From assembly GCA_017414965.1 (NCBI GenBank), contig JAFQJL010000016.1:1-64000 (forward strand): 64,000 nucleotides of DNA, read 5' to 3'. Numbering within the stretch: the stretch's first letter is position 1; the number at the start of each line of letters is the position of its first letter. Below, piece by piece: positions 34,232 to 42,955 of the stretch. The translations under genes and the position numbers were made by a program. Under the pieces are notes generated by a model. The model saw only the letters and a list, made by a program, of their open reading frames with translations, ran no database searches and had not been told where the DNA came from. This DNA is from Clostridia bacterium (GTDB taxonomy: Bacteria > Bacillota > Clostridia > Oscillospirales > Acutalibacteraceae).

Positions 34232-37200
34232 ATGCTGGAACTAAAAAACATTAAGAAGGATTATCCGGCCGGTGAAAGCACCGTTCACGCGCTCAAAGGG
34301 ATCGATCTGCAATTCCGCAGAAGCGAATTTGTGTCCATCCTCGGTCAATCGGGCTGCGGCAAAACCACCATGCTCAACATCATCGGTGGATTGGATCAAT
34401 ACACCGCCGGCGATCTGATCATTAACGGACGCTCCACCAAGGATTTCAAAGATCGCGATTGGGACACCTACCGCAATCACTCGGTCGGCTTTGTGTTTCA
34501 GAGTTACAATCTGATCCCCCATCAATCGGTTCTGCAAAACGTCGAACTGGCGCTGACGCTTTCCGGTGTTTCCAAAGCGGAGCGCCGTCGCCGTGCCAAA
34601 GAGGCGTTGGCTATGGTGGGGCTCGGCGATCAGCTTAAGAAAAAGCCGAGCGAGCTTTCCGGCGGTCAGATGCAGCGTGTGGCGATTGCCCGTGCGATCG
34701 TCAACAACCCCGATATCGTGCTGGCAGACGAGCCCACCGGTGCGCTGGACACCGAAACCAGCGTACAGGTAATGGATATCCTACAGGAGATCGCGCGCGA
34801 TCGCTTGGTGGTGATGGTCACCCACAACCCCGAGCTCGCCGATCGCTACTCCACGCGTATTATTCGCATGCTGGACGGCGTAATCATCGGCGACTCGCAT
34901 CCGCTTTCCGAGGAGGAAATTGCCGCCGAGCACGATCGTCTGCAGGCAAGCCAACCGACCGGCAAGCGCCGGCGTCGCGAGAAAAAGCCGTCGATGTCGT
35001 TTGCTACCTCGTTTGGTTTATCGCTCAAAAACCTGTTCACCAAAAAAGGCCGAACCATTTTGACAGCGTTCGCCGGCAGCATCGGCATTATCGGCATCGC
35101 ACTCATTTTTGCGGTCTCGCAGGGTATGACGACCTATATCGACACGTTGCAGGAGGATACTCTCTCCTCCTACCCCATCACGCTGGAATCTCAGCATATG
35201 GACATGGGCACGTTGATGGCCACCTTTATCGGAAACGCCGAGTCGGCAGACGAACACGAAAACGATGCGGTGTATCAAAAGGGTATGGTGTACGATATGA
35301 TCAACGCCCTAAACGACACCGAGACCATCGAAAACGATTTGAAGGCGTTTAAGGCGTATCTCGAAGATGCCATTGAAAATAGCGAAAAAAATCCGGAGCT
35401 TCACGAAGCGGTCAGCGGCATCCAATACACCTACGATATGGATCTGTTGGTGTACACCAAATCGCCCGACGGCACCATTATCCCCTCCGATTCGCAGGCG
35501 CTGTTGCAAGAACTGCTTATTGAATATTTCGGTATGGATATGTCGGGCATGATGGGTATGAGCGAAAACGGCAGTGCGTTTTCCTCTATGATGAGTTTCT
35601 CCCCTATGGCCGCCGGCTCTATTCTGTGGCAGGAGATGCTCGGCGGTGACAACGGCAAGCTGATCAGTCCGCTGCTGGAAAAGCAATACGACGTAATCTA
35701 CGGCTCCTGGCCGACCGAGTACAACGAGATCGTGTTGGTGGTCGACGAGCAAAACGAATTGGACGACATGGCGCTTTATGCGCTCGGTCTCAAAACCAAA
35801 GAAGACATCGACAAGCTCGCAGACGCCGCCCTCAACGGTACGTCCCTTGAGGTCAAGCAGGATAAATGGACCTACGAGGAAATCTGCGATATGACCTTCC
35901 GCACCGTCCTCGGTGCCGATTGCTATACCTACGACGAGGCCAGCGGCTTGTACACCGATCTGCGCGAAACCGAAGCAGGACTGCGGTATCTGTACGACAA
36001 CGGCATTGATCTGAAGGTTTCGGGCATCATTCGTCCGAACGAGGATGCGGTATCCACCATGCTGGCCGGCTCGATCGGTTACACGGGCGAGTTGACCTCT
36101 TACGTCGTGGAGGAAAACAAAAAATCCGCCGCCATTAAGGCACAGCTCGATTCGCCCCATACCGATATCTTTACCGGTCTGCCGTTCCAAGAGGTGACGG
36201 GCGATCTGACCGACAAGGAAAAAGAAACGAATTTCCGTCGGTATATCGACGAACTGGACGAAAAAGGAAAAGCGGATGCATATATCGCCATTCAAAGCAT
36301 TCCGTCGCAGGAGTATCTGGATAACGCGGTCGAGCAATCGATGAAGGATATGAACCGCGAAAAAATGGAAGAAACGCTGTTTGACGTGTTCTCCCAGCAG
36401 ATGAGTATGGACGAGGCGAAGCTCAAGGATTATATCGCCGCGATGTCGGACGACGAGTTGGATGAGTTGTTCACCAATATGGTGACCGAGCGCGTGCGTA
36501 TGCAGTATGCCGCCGGCATCCAGCAACAGATGAGTATGCTGACCACCGCACAGTTGGCGGCGGCATTGGATGCGGCGCTTCCCGACTACTCCACCAAGGA
36601 CTGTGCGTTGTATCACGACGAGGTTTTGGAATTCTCGGAGGAAAGCTACGAGAGCAATCTGCGGACGCTTGGCTACGTGGAACTGGATGATCCGGCCACC
36701 ATCAATCTGTACGCGTCCTCGTTTGAAAACAAGGACGTGATCGAGGCCGCCATCACCGAATACAACGACGGCGTCGACGAGTTAAAGCAGATCATCTACA
36801 CCGATTACGTTGGTTTGATGATGTCATCGGTCACGCTGATCATCAACGCCATCACCTACGTGCTGGTTGCTTTTGTGGCAGTTTCGCTGGTCGTATCCTC
36901 CATTATGATCGGTGTTATCACGCTCATTTCGGTGCAGGAACGTACCAAGGAAATTGGCATCCTGCGCGCCATTGGTGCTTCTAAAAAGAACGTGTCGAGT
37001 ATGTTTAACGCCGAAACGATTATAATCGGTTTTGCTTCCGGTCTGTTGGGTGTGCTGGTCACCTATCTCTTGTGCATTCCCATTAATGCGATCCTGCATC
37101 ACCTCACCGGCATTGCCAATCTGAACGCCTATCTGCCGCCGGTCGTGGCGGTCGCACTGGTCATCATCAGCCTTCTGCTGACGCTGATCGCCGGTATCAT

Positions 37201-37255
37201 TCCCTCGCGCAGCGCCGCGAAAAAAGATCCGGTTGTGGCACTTCGCACCGAATAA
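34232..37255 (+). CDS. ABC transporter with fused ATPase and FtsX-like permease
   Basis: A 1007-residue fusion. Residues about 1-225 are a LolD/MacB-type ATPase: Walker A GQSGCGKTTM (about 39-48), signature [16 protein letters not shown], Walker B DIVLADEPTGALD. A basic linker (GKRRRREKKP) leads to a first membrane helix (about 275-297), an extracytoplasmic domain of roughly 550 residues, and three C-terminal helices with the FtsX motif (VQERTKEIGILRAIGASKKNV, about 905-925). MacB-like transporters do mechanotransmission rather than classic transport. E. coli MacB is also an ATPase-FtsX fusion, but it is about 650 residues, with a far smaller periplasmic domain. ATG 34232 follows GGAAGGAG. 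No TolC/MacA-like partner is near. Confidence 0.93.
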   Translation: MLELKNIKKDYPAGESTVHALKGIDLQFRRSEFVSILGQSGCGKTTMLNIIGGLDQYTAGDLIINGRSTKDFKDRDWDTYRNHSVGFVFQSYNLIPHQSVLQNVELALTLSGVSKAERRRRAKEALAMVGLGDQLKKKPSELSGGQMQRVAIARAIVNNPDIVLADEPTGALDTETSVQVMDILQEIARDRLVVMVTHNPELADRYSTRIIRMLDGVIIGDSHPLSEEEIAAEHDRLQASQPTGKRRRREKKPSMSFATSFGLSLKNLFTKKGRTILTAFAGSIGIIGIALIFAVSQGMTTYIDTLQEDTLSSYPITLESQHMDMGTLMATFIGNAESADEHENDAVYQKGMVYDMINALNDTETIENDLKAFKAYLEDAIENSEKNPELHEAVSGIQYTYDMDLLVYTKSPDGTIIPSDSQALLQELLIEYFGMDMSGMMGMSENGSAFSSMMSFSPMAAGSILWQEMLGGDNGKLISPLLEKQYDVIYGSWPTEYNEIVLVVDEQNELDDMALYALGLKTKEDIDKLADAALNGTSLEVKQDKWTYEEICDMTFRTVLGADCYTYDEASGLYTDLRETEAGLRYLYDNGIDLKVSGIIRPNEDAVSTMLAGSIGYTGELTSYVVEENKKSAAIKAQLDSPHTDIFTGLPFQEVTGDLTDKEKETNFRRYIDELDEKGKADAYIAIQSIPSQEYLDNAVEQSMKDMNREKMEETLFDVFSQQMSMDEAKLKDYIAAMSDDELDELFTNMVTERVRMQYAAGIQQQMSMLTTAQLAAALDAALPDYSTKDCALYHDEVLEFSEESYESNLRTLGYVELDDPATINLYASSFENKDVIEAAITEYNDGVDELKQIIYTDYVGLMMSSVTLIINAITYVLVAFVAVSLVVSSIMIGVITLISVQERTKEIGILRAIGASKKNVSSMFNAETIIIGFASGLLGVLVTYLLCIPINAILHHLTGIANLNAYLPPVVAVALVIISLLLTLIAGIIPSRSAAKKDPVVALRTE

Positions 37256-37262
37256 CAAACAA

Positions 37263-37302
37263 AAAACACACCCGTTGCCGATCGGCAACGGGTGTGTTTT
37301 GT
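37263..37302. terminator. Bidirectional terminator, fusion ABC gene and rpsR
   Basis: Perfect 38-base palindrome (37263-37300) with A and T ends; among the strongest in the window. Confidence 0.95.
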
Positions 37303-37310
37303 TAGATCAA

Positions 37311-37562
37311 TTAGTCTGCAACGTACGGCAGCAGGGCGATCAGACGGGCGCGCTTGATCGCGACGGTCAGCTCTCTCTGGTGACGCGCGCAGGTACCGGT
37401 CACGCGGCGCGGAAGAATCTTCGCACGCTCGGACAGGAAACGGCGCAGACGAGCTACATCCTTGTAATCGATGTAATCGACCTTGTCGGCGCAGAAAGCG
37501 CAGACCTTACGGCGACCCTTGCGCGGACCGCGCATCGGGCGCTCGGTTCTCTCATCAGCCAT
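37311..37562 (-). CDS. rpsR: 30S ribosomal protein S18
   Basis: An 83-residue ribosomal protein, partner of S6 on the platform of the small subunit. [23 protein letters not shown] (longer signature, about 21-43) and [25 protein letters not shown] are canonical. The cysteines (21, 24, 58) hint at a partial zinc-binding form. Last gene of rpsF-ssb-rpsR. Confidence 0.98.
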   Translation of the reverse strand: MADERTERPMRGPRKGRRKVCAFCADKVDYIDYKDVARLRRFLSERAKILPRRVTGTCARHQRELTVAIKRARLIALLPYVAD

Positions 37563-37599
37563 TGTGTAGGCCTCCTTTAAGTTAAGTTAGTGTGGATTC

Positions 37600-38049
37600 T
37601 CAAAACGGCAGTTGATCGTCACCGGTGATTTCCTCGAAATCGTCCGCTGCAGCGGTCGAAAACGCGGTGCCCGGCTCGGAGTACGGCGTTACCTGAGAAT
37701 CGTTTCCGCGCGGCGCATAACCGGACGTCGCGGACTTCGGCTCGCAGAATTCGGCGTTGTCCACCACGACCTCGTAAGCCGTGCGCTTGTTGCCGTCACG
37801 GTCGGTGTACTGACGGGACTGCAGAGAACCCTGCAGCGCAATACGCTGACCTTTGTGGAAATAACGGCAGATGAATTCGGCCGTCTGGCGCCAAGCAACA
37901 CACTGAATGAAATCAGCCTGTCTCTCCTGGCCCTGCGGCACAAAGCGGCGGTCGACCGCCACGGCGAAACTGGTGACCGCCGTCTGATTGGCGGTACGGC
38001 GCAGTTCCGGATCGCCGGCAAGGCGACCCATCAAACAAATAATGTTCAT
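37600..38049 (-). CDS. ssb: Single-stranded DNA-binding protein
   Basis: A 149-residue SSB. The OB fold begins with NIICLMGRLAGDPELRRTAN; VAWRQTAEFICRYFHKGQRI is typical. The disordered tail ends in the partner-docking tip DDQLPF, which recruits proteins such as RarA and RecO. Located between rpsF (14 bases) and rpsR. Confidence 0.97.
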   Translation of the reverse strand: MNIICLMGRLAGDPELRRTANQTAVTSFAVAVDRRFVPQGQERQADFIQCVAWRQTAEFICRYFHKGQRIALQGSLQSRQYTDRDGNKRTAYEVVVDNAEFCEPKSATSGYAPRGNDSQVTPYSEPGTAFSTAAADDFEEITGDDQLPF

Positions 38050-38063
38050 GCTTCGATCTCCTC

Positions 38064-38363
38064 TCAGGCTTCTTCCTTGCGGATAACCATATCACGCAGG
38101 ACACCGTCGGTGATACCGGCAACGCGGGACAGCTCGGCCGGGAATTCCGGCGTGCTCACGAAATTGTAGAGGACGTAGTAGCCTTCCTCTTCCTTGTTGA
38201 TCGGGTAGGCCAGACGGCGTTTACCCCAATCATCAATTTCGCCCGCTTCCGCTTTCGACGCGATCAGAGAAGCAAACTTCTCCTTGAGAGCCTCGACGCT
38301 CTCGTCGCCGCCCTTCACCGAGTAGATGAGGACAGCCTCGTACGAACCTTTCACTGTGGGCAT
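38064..38363 (-). CDS. rpsF: 30S ribosomal protein S6
   Basis: A 99-residue ribosomal protein that forms a dimer with S18. YEAVLIYSVKGGDES at the start and the EIDDWGKRRLAYPINKEEEGYYVLYNF core (about 57-83) are canonical. RBS AAGGAGGTG. The leader of about 65 bases holds one small hairpin (GTCCTG/CAGGAC); I do not recognise the usual S6:S18-binding RNA with its CCG bulge. Confidence 0.98.
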   Translation of the reverse strand: MPTVKGSYEAVLIYSVKGGDESVEALKEKFASLIASKAEAGEIDDWGKRRLAYPINKEEEGYYVLYNFVSTPEFPAELSRVAGITDGVLRDMVIRKEEA

Positions 38364-38436
38364 ATCATTGCACCTCCTTATGGACTAATGGTCCTGACTC
38401 TGCAGGACAAGGATTTGGCCTAAAAAGCCATCGAAT

Positions 38437-38465
38437 ATTATAACAACGAAAAGAAAATAAGTCAA
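38437..38465 (-). promoter_or_regulatory. Sigma-A promoter for rpsF-ssb-rpsR
   Basis: Minus strand: TTGACT (38460-38465), 17-base spacer, TATAAT (38437-38442). Confidence 0.85.
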
Positions 38466-38492
38466 GTCTTTTTTTCTTTTTTATTTTTTCTC

Positions 38493-38521
38493 TTTACAAA
38501 TAGAGGTTTTTTGGGTATAAT
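38493..38521 (+). promoter_or_regulatory. Sigma-A promoter for prfB
   Basis: TTTACA (38493-38498), 17-base spacer, TATAAT (38516-38521); 27 bases from the divergent rpsF promoter. Confidence 0.8.
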
Positions 38522-38554
38522 CATCGGTGGAATATTTGTAGAGGAGATTGTCAG

Positions 38555-39688
38555 ATGCTGCAATTTGAAGAACTCCGGTTGAAGCTGGCCGGAATGGAAG
38601 ACGATCTGAATGAACTTTCGGATGCGCTGGGCATGTCCCAGATGGAGCGCGAGGTGGAAGAACTGGAACAGCGCGCCATGGCTCCGAATTTCTGGGATAA
38701 TATGGAGGCCGCGCAGAAGGTTACCCATCGTGTCAACCAGCTGCACATTAAAATTGACGGCTACAACAAGCTCAAAGCCTTGTTTGCCGATACGATGGCG
38801 CTCATTGAACTGGCCGACGAGATGGAAGACCTCTCGATGCTGGAGGAATGCGCCGCCGGTGTGACCGAAGTGGAAGAAACCATTGAGAAAGAGCGCCTCT
38901 CTACCCTGCTGACCGGTCAGTACGACGCCAACAACGCGATCCTTACCTTCCACGCCGGTGCCGGCGGTACCGAGGCGCAGGACTGGGCGTCGATGCTTTA
39001 TCGTATGTACACCCACTGGGCAGAAAGCCGTGGCTTTAGCTACGATATTTTGGATTACCAAGATGGCGACGAAGCCGGTATTAAGAGCGCGTCCATCGTC
39101 ATCAAAGGCGAAAACGCCTACGGCTATATGAAATCCGAGGCCGGCATTCACCGCTTGGTGCGTGTGTCGCCGTTTGATGCATCCGGCCGCCGCCACACCT
39201 CGTTTGCGGCGGTGGAAGTCATTCCCGAACTGGACGAGGACGTCACCGTGGAGATTCGTCCCGAGGACATCAAAATGGAGGTTTTCCGTTCCTCCGGCGC
39301 GGGTGGCCAGCACGTTAACAAGACCTCGTCGGCCGTTCGTTTGATCCACATTCCGACCGGCATCGTGGTATCCTGCCAGACCGAACGCAGCCAGTTCCAG
39401 AACCGTGACTACTGTATGCGTATGCTGACCGCCAAGCTCATCGAGATCAAGGAGCGCGAGCATTTGGCGCGCATTGAGGATATCAAGGGCAGCCAAGCGC
39501 AGATCGCTTGGGGTAGCCAGATCCGTTCGTACGTGTTTATGCCGTACACGATGGTCAAAGACCACCGCACCAGTCACGAGACCGGCAACGTCAACGCGGT
39601 GATGGACGGCGAGCTGGACGGCTTTATCAACGCCTACCTGCAAGCCAAGGCCAACAACGCGCTCGGAAGCGCTGTGTCTGCTGAATAA
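38555..39688 (+). CDS. prfB: Peptide chain release factor 2
   Basis: Terminates translation at UGA and UAA. It is 377 residues; the decoding tripeptide SPF is in RVSPFDASGRRHTS (about 203-216) and the catalytic GGQ in GAGGQHVNKTSS (about 250-261). The frame is continuous from the ATG, so the programmed +1 frameshift (a CTTTGA near codon 25) that regulates prfB in many bacteria is absent. RBS AGAGGAGA. Its methyltransferase PrmC is encoded at 45.5 kb. Confidence 0.97.
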   Translation: MLQFEELRLKLAGMEDDLNELSDALGMSQMEREVEELEQRAMAPNFWDNMEAAQKVTHRVNQLHIKIDGYNKLKALFADTMALIELADEMEDLSMLEECAAGVTEVEETIEKERLSTLLTGQYDANNAILTFHAGAGGTEAQDWASMLYRMYTHWAESRGFSYDILDYQDGDEAGIKSASIVIKGENAYGYMKSEAGIHRLVRVSPFDASGRRHTSFAAVEVIPELDEDVTVEIRPEDIKMEVFRSSGAGGQHVNKTSSAVRLIHIPTGIVVSCQTERSQFQNRDYCMRMLTAKLIEIKEREHLARIEDIKGSQAQIAWGSQIRSYVFMPYTMVKDHRTSHETGNVNAVMDGELDGFINAYLQAKANNALGSAVSAE

Positions 39689-39696
39689 AATACACG

Positions 39697-39730
39697 CAAG
39701 GGCCGATGTCCGCATCGGCCCTTGTTTCCT
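39697..39730 (+). terminator. prfB terminator
   Basis: CAAGGGCCGATG pairs with CATCGGCCCTTG around TCCG, then TTTCC; the T run is short. Confidence 0.8.
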
Positions 39731-39742
39731 GTGGAGGAGCCT

Positions 39743-40423
39743 ATGTATCGCATTGTTTTATTGGATTTGGACGATACTCTCTTGGATTTCAAAAAAACCG
39801 AAGCGGCTGCCGTCAGTCAAACGCTGGCGCGTTTTGGCATCGAGCCCACGCCGGCAGTCGTGCAGCGGTACAGCGAGATCAACCAAAGTCTGTGGAAGAA
39901 GCTGGAAAAGCGTGAGATCACGCGCGAAAAGCTTCTGCCCCACCGCTTCGAGCTTTTGTTTGCCGAACTGGCTGTCAACGAGGACAGCAATCGCGTACAA
40001 GCGGTCTATGAAAAAACACTTGGCACCGGCCACTATTTCATTGACGGCGCACCGGAACTGTTACAGACGCTCTCAAAAAACCACGCGCTGTATCTGGTTT
40101 CCAACGGCACCGCGTCGGTACAGCGCGGACGCATCGCCAGCGCCGGCATCGAGCCGTATTTTCGGCGAATGTTTATCTCACACGAGATCGGCTATAACAA
40201 GCCGGATATTCGCTTCTTTGAAGCGTGCTTTGCCGAGATCGACCGCTTTGACAAATCCGAGACGATCATCATTGGCGACAGCCTCTCCTCCGATATGGAG
40301 GGCGGACGCCGCGCCGGCATTGCGACTTGCTGGTTTAATCCGCACCGGCATCCGTTGCCGGACGGCGTGACGGTGGATCACATCGTCTCCAATCTGGCAG
40401 ATATCCCGTCAATCGTCGGCTGA
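39743..40423 (+). CDS. HAD phosphatase, YjjG family (pyrimidine nucleotidase-like)
   Basis: A 226-residue haloacid dehalogenase with a C1 helical cap. Motif I is LLDLDDTLLDF (about 5-15), motif II is LYLVSNGTASVQ (about 106-117), motif III Lys is in GYNKPDIRFFE, and motif IV is IIIGDSLSSDMEGG. The pattern matches YjjG-type noncanonical pyrimidine nucleotidases that clean up damaged nucleotides; other HAD substrates are possible. ATG 39743 has GTGGAGGAG upstream; the stem of the prfB terminator lies immediately before that RBS. Confidence 0.88.
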   Translation: MYRIVLLDLDDTLLDFKKTEAAAVSQTLARFGIEPTPAVVQRYSEINQSLWKKLEKREITREKLLPHRFELLFAELAVNEDSNRVQAVYEKTLGTGHYFIDGAPELLQTLSKNHALYLVSNGTASVQRGRIASAGIEPYFRRMFISHEIGYNKPDIRFFEACFAEIDRFDKSETIIIGDSLSSDMEGGRRAGIATCWFNPHRHPLPDGVTVDHIVSNLADIPSIVG

Positions 40424-40463
40424 CCTTCATCGTCACGATTTATTTGAGGAAAGGAGGGGCGCT

Positions 40464-41474
40464 ATGCGTCGGTTGTCATTTCCCGATCCGCAAACCGAAG
40501 TACTCTTCGGCGACGTGATCCCATTTCATAAAAAGTACAAGCTCGACGTGTGGCTCCCCTACGTCGCCATTGCGACCGTTGCAGCAGCAACGATCGGCAT
40601 TCTTATCTGGTTGGTCTGGTTTTTGATCCACCATTCCTACACCGTAGAGACCCACACCATCTACGTGGAAAGCGCCTTCACGCAAGAGGTCGAGGACGTC
40701 GTACCCGAGGACGACGGCGAGGACATTGTCATTGAGGATTCCATCCTCGGGCGGTTGACCATTCAGAAGCACTACAAGCTCGGCCGCAACCCCTTGCGGA
40801 CGCTCGGCATCAAGCGCGGCGAGGGCGGCATCGTCATTCCCGAAAACGACGGGCGATATACCATCGAGCAGGGCATCGATGTGTCCGAATGGCAAGGCGA
40901 CATCGATTGGAAAAAGGTGCGCGCCGACGGCATCGATTTCGCGATCATCCGTTGCGGATTTCGCGGATATCGGGACGGTGTGGTGTACACCGACAGCGAT
41001 TTTTACAAAAACATCCGCGAGGCAAAAGCCGCCGGACTCTCGGTCGGCGTATATTTCTACTCGCAGGCGTTGGGGCGCGATGAAGGGCTTGAGGAAGCGC
41101 AGTACGTATTGAAAATCCTAAACGGAATGCCGCTCGATCTTCCGGTATTTTTCGATTGGGAGCAGGCACCCGAATCACCGGCGCGAACGGATAACCTCCC
41201 CTCCACCAACCTCAACAATGCCGCCAAAATGTTCTTGCAGACCATTCGGGACGGCGGGTATCAGGCGGGCTTGTATTCCTACAAGTATCTCGCCTATTCC
41301 GAATACGAGTTGGAGGATTTTGCGGAATACCCGTTCTGGTTGGCGGAATACGACACCCGCGATTTCTACTACGGATACACCTTCCTGCAATACACCAGCA
41401 AAGGACGCGTCAACGGCATCTACGGCAACGTGGATCGCAATCTATTTATCGCGCCGGTAAAAAGTGAAAATTAA
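40464..41474 (+). CDS. Membrane-anchored GH25 family lysozyme
   Basis: A 336-residue muramidase-like protein. A short cytoplasmic tail, one membrane helix (about 31-56), an acidic stalk with Glu/Asp runs (about 72-92), then a GH25 domain (about 135-335). GH25 landmarks: GIDVSEWQGDIDW (about 138-150) with the first catalytic Asp, the VFFDWEQA strand (about 230-237) with the Asp/Glu pair, and WLAEYD near 290. It probably remodels peptidoglycan from the membrane face. The N-terminal anchor in place of a signal peptide and the lack of binding repeats are notable. RBS GAAAGGAGGGGC. Confidence 0.9.
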   Translation: MRRLSFPDPQTEVLFGDVIPFHKKYKLDVWLPYVAIATVAAATIGILIWLVWFLIHHSYTVETHTIYVESAFTQEVEDVVPEDDGEDIVIEDSILGRLTIQKHYKLGRNPLRTLGIKRGEGGIVIPENDGRYTIEQGIDVSEWQGDIDWKKVRADGIDFAIIRCGFRGYRDGVVYTDSDFYKNIREAKAAGLSVGVYFYSQALGRDEGLEEAQYVLKILNGMPLDLPVFFDWEQAPESPARTDNLPSTNLNNAAKMFLQTIRDGGYQAGLYSYKYLAYSEYELEDFAEYPFWLAEYDTRDFYYGYTFLQYTSKGRVNGIYGNVDRNLFIAPVKSEN

Positions 41475-41476
41475 AA

Positions 41477-41510
41477 AAACTCCCAGTCGACCGACTGGGA
41501 GTTTTTGTTT
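41477..41510. terminator. Bidirectional terminator
   Basis: AAACTCCCAGTC pairs with GACTGGGAGTTT around GACC, with A and T runs, between convergent GH25 and M20 genes. Confidence 0.92.
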
Positions 41511-42952
41511 TAGCACTGCAAAAGCAGTCGAATGTAAAATTCCACCGATCGACCGATGCAATCCACACGGATCGATTCGTTGTTGCCGTGGATAGACGCA
41601 CGCTCTGCCGAGGTGAGATCCATCGCCGAGAAGCGATAGACCTTATCCGAAATCGCGCCGTAATGACGGCTGTCGGAGCATTGCACCATCAAATACGGCG
41701 TCACCACGCAACCACGCCACGTCGAAGCGACCGCCGAGGCGATCTTGTCCCACGCCGGTCCTTCGGACAACGAAATGCGGCTGGGATTAATGCCATGCAG
41801 GCGCGTGATCTCAATGCGATCGTCGCCGACTGTCTTTTGCAGATACGCCAACGCATCGTCCAACGTATCCGCCGGATTTAAGCGGATGTTGGACACCATC
41901 GTCGCCTCCGGCGGAATGACATTAGACGCCGAGCTGCCGGTCATTTGCGTAAACGCCACGGTTGTGCGGAGCAGCGCGTTCATCTCGCCACCGCTCTTTT
42001 TCGCCAACAGATCCAGCACGCCCTTAAAGCACCAGAGATTCGCAAATATCAGGCGATACAACAGATTGGAGTGGCGACCGAGCGTATCAAACATCGCCGC
42101 TACCGGCTTGGTGATATGAAAGCGGAACGGATGGGCTTCAATTCGACAGCAAGCCTGCGAGAGAAGTCCCACCGGCGTGTGCGGCTTGGGCGCAGACGCG
42201 TGTCCGCCCTGCGACACACAGCGATATTCCACGTCCATCATTCCCTTTTCGGCGATGCCGATCATCGCACACGGGAGCGATACCCCGGGGAATACGTTTT
42301 CCACCACCGCGCCGCCTTCGTCTACCACGATGGACGGCGTGATGTTGTGTTCCTGAAAATACTGAACAATATTGGGAGCGCCGGCACCGTTGATCTCCTC
42401 GTTGCCGGAAAACGCAAAATACACGTCCTGCGTCGGCTGGAAGCCCTCGGCGATCAGATGATCGGCCGCCGACAGCACTCCGTTGAAGGTCACCTTCGTA
42501 TCCAGCGCACCGCGTCCCCACAGCACGCCGTTTTCCAGCACGCCGGCAAACGGCGGTTTTTCCCAGTTTTCTTCGTTGACCGGCACCACATCGTAGTGCG
42601 CCATCATCACCGCCGGATCGCCCGCCTGCTTACCCGGCCATTTGAAAAGCAACGCGCGGTCGGGCATACGCTCAAACGTACAAACCTCAAAAACGTGCGG
42701 ATACAGCGACGGCAAGGCGGCGATCAGATCCTCGAATGCCGCAGCGTCCTCCAGCGAGGAATCGCGGTAGGAAATGGTCTTAAACCGCAAGAGCGTCTGC
42801 AAATTGCTAATCGCTTTATCGCAGTCGAAACGGATCTCCGTATCGTCCGCTTTCACCGACGGCTTCGGACGAAACGCCGCCGTGCGGATAAGCAGAACCG
42901 CCAAAAACCCCAAAACGAGCGCCAGCGCGCCCCACAGGATATACGTTTCCAT
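41510..42952 (-). CDS. M20 family metallopeptidase (PM20D1-like), membrane-anchored
   Basis: A 480-residue dizinc peptidase. An N-terminal membrane helix (about 5-27) anchors it. Zinc ligands: MMAHYDVVPV (about 116-125; HxD), GRGALDTKV (about 147-155), the catalytic and ligand Glu pair in SGNEEINGAG (about 185), VDEGGAV (about 209) and a C-terminal SDSRHY His. The dimerisation domain begins near GGHASAPKP. PM20D1-like enzymes cleave or condense N-acyl amino acids; small peptides are the alternative. It is 3 bases from the membrane protein gene upstream. Confidence 0.92.
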   Translation of the reverse strand: METYILWGALALVLGFLAVLLIRTAAFRPKPSVKADDTEIRFDCDKAISNLQTLLRFKTISYRDSSLEDAAAFEDLIAALPSLYPHVFEVCTFERMPDRALLFKWPGKQAGDPAVMMAHYDVVPVNEENWEKPPFAGVLENGVLWGRGALDTKVTFNGVLSAADHLIAEGFQPTQDVYFAFSGNEEINGAGAPNIVQYFQEHNITPSIVVDEGGAVVENVFPGVSLPCAMIGIAEKGMMDVEYRCVSQGGHASAPKPHTPVGLLSQACCRIEAHPFRFHITKPVAAMFDTLGRHSNLLYRLIFANLWCFKGVLDLLAKKSGGEMNALLRTTVAFTQMTGSSASNVIPPEATMVSNIRLNPADTLDDALAYLQKTVGDDRIEITRLHGINPSRISLSEGPAWDKIASAVASTWRGCVVTPYLMVQCSDSRHYGAISDKVYRFSAMDLTSAERASIHGNNESIRVDCIGRSVEFYIRLLLQC

Positions 42953-42955
42953 CGA

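Noticed and set aside
38364..38436. S6:S18-binding autoregulatory RNA before rpsF
   Set aside because: One small hairpin is present but not the recognised bulged CCG structure; not enough to call.
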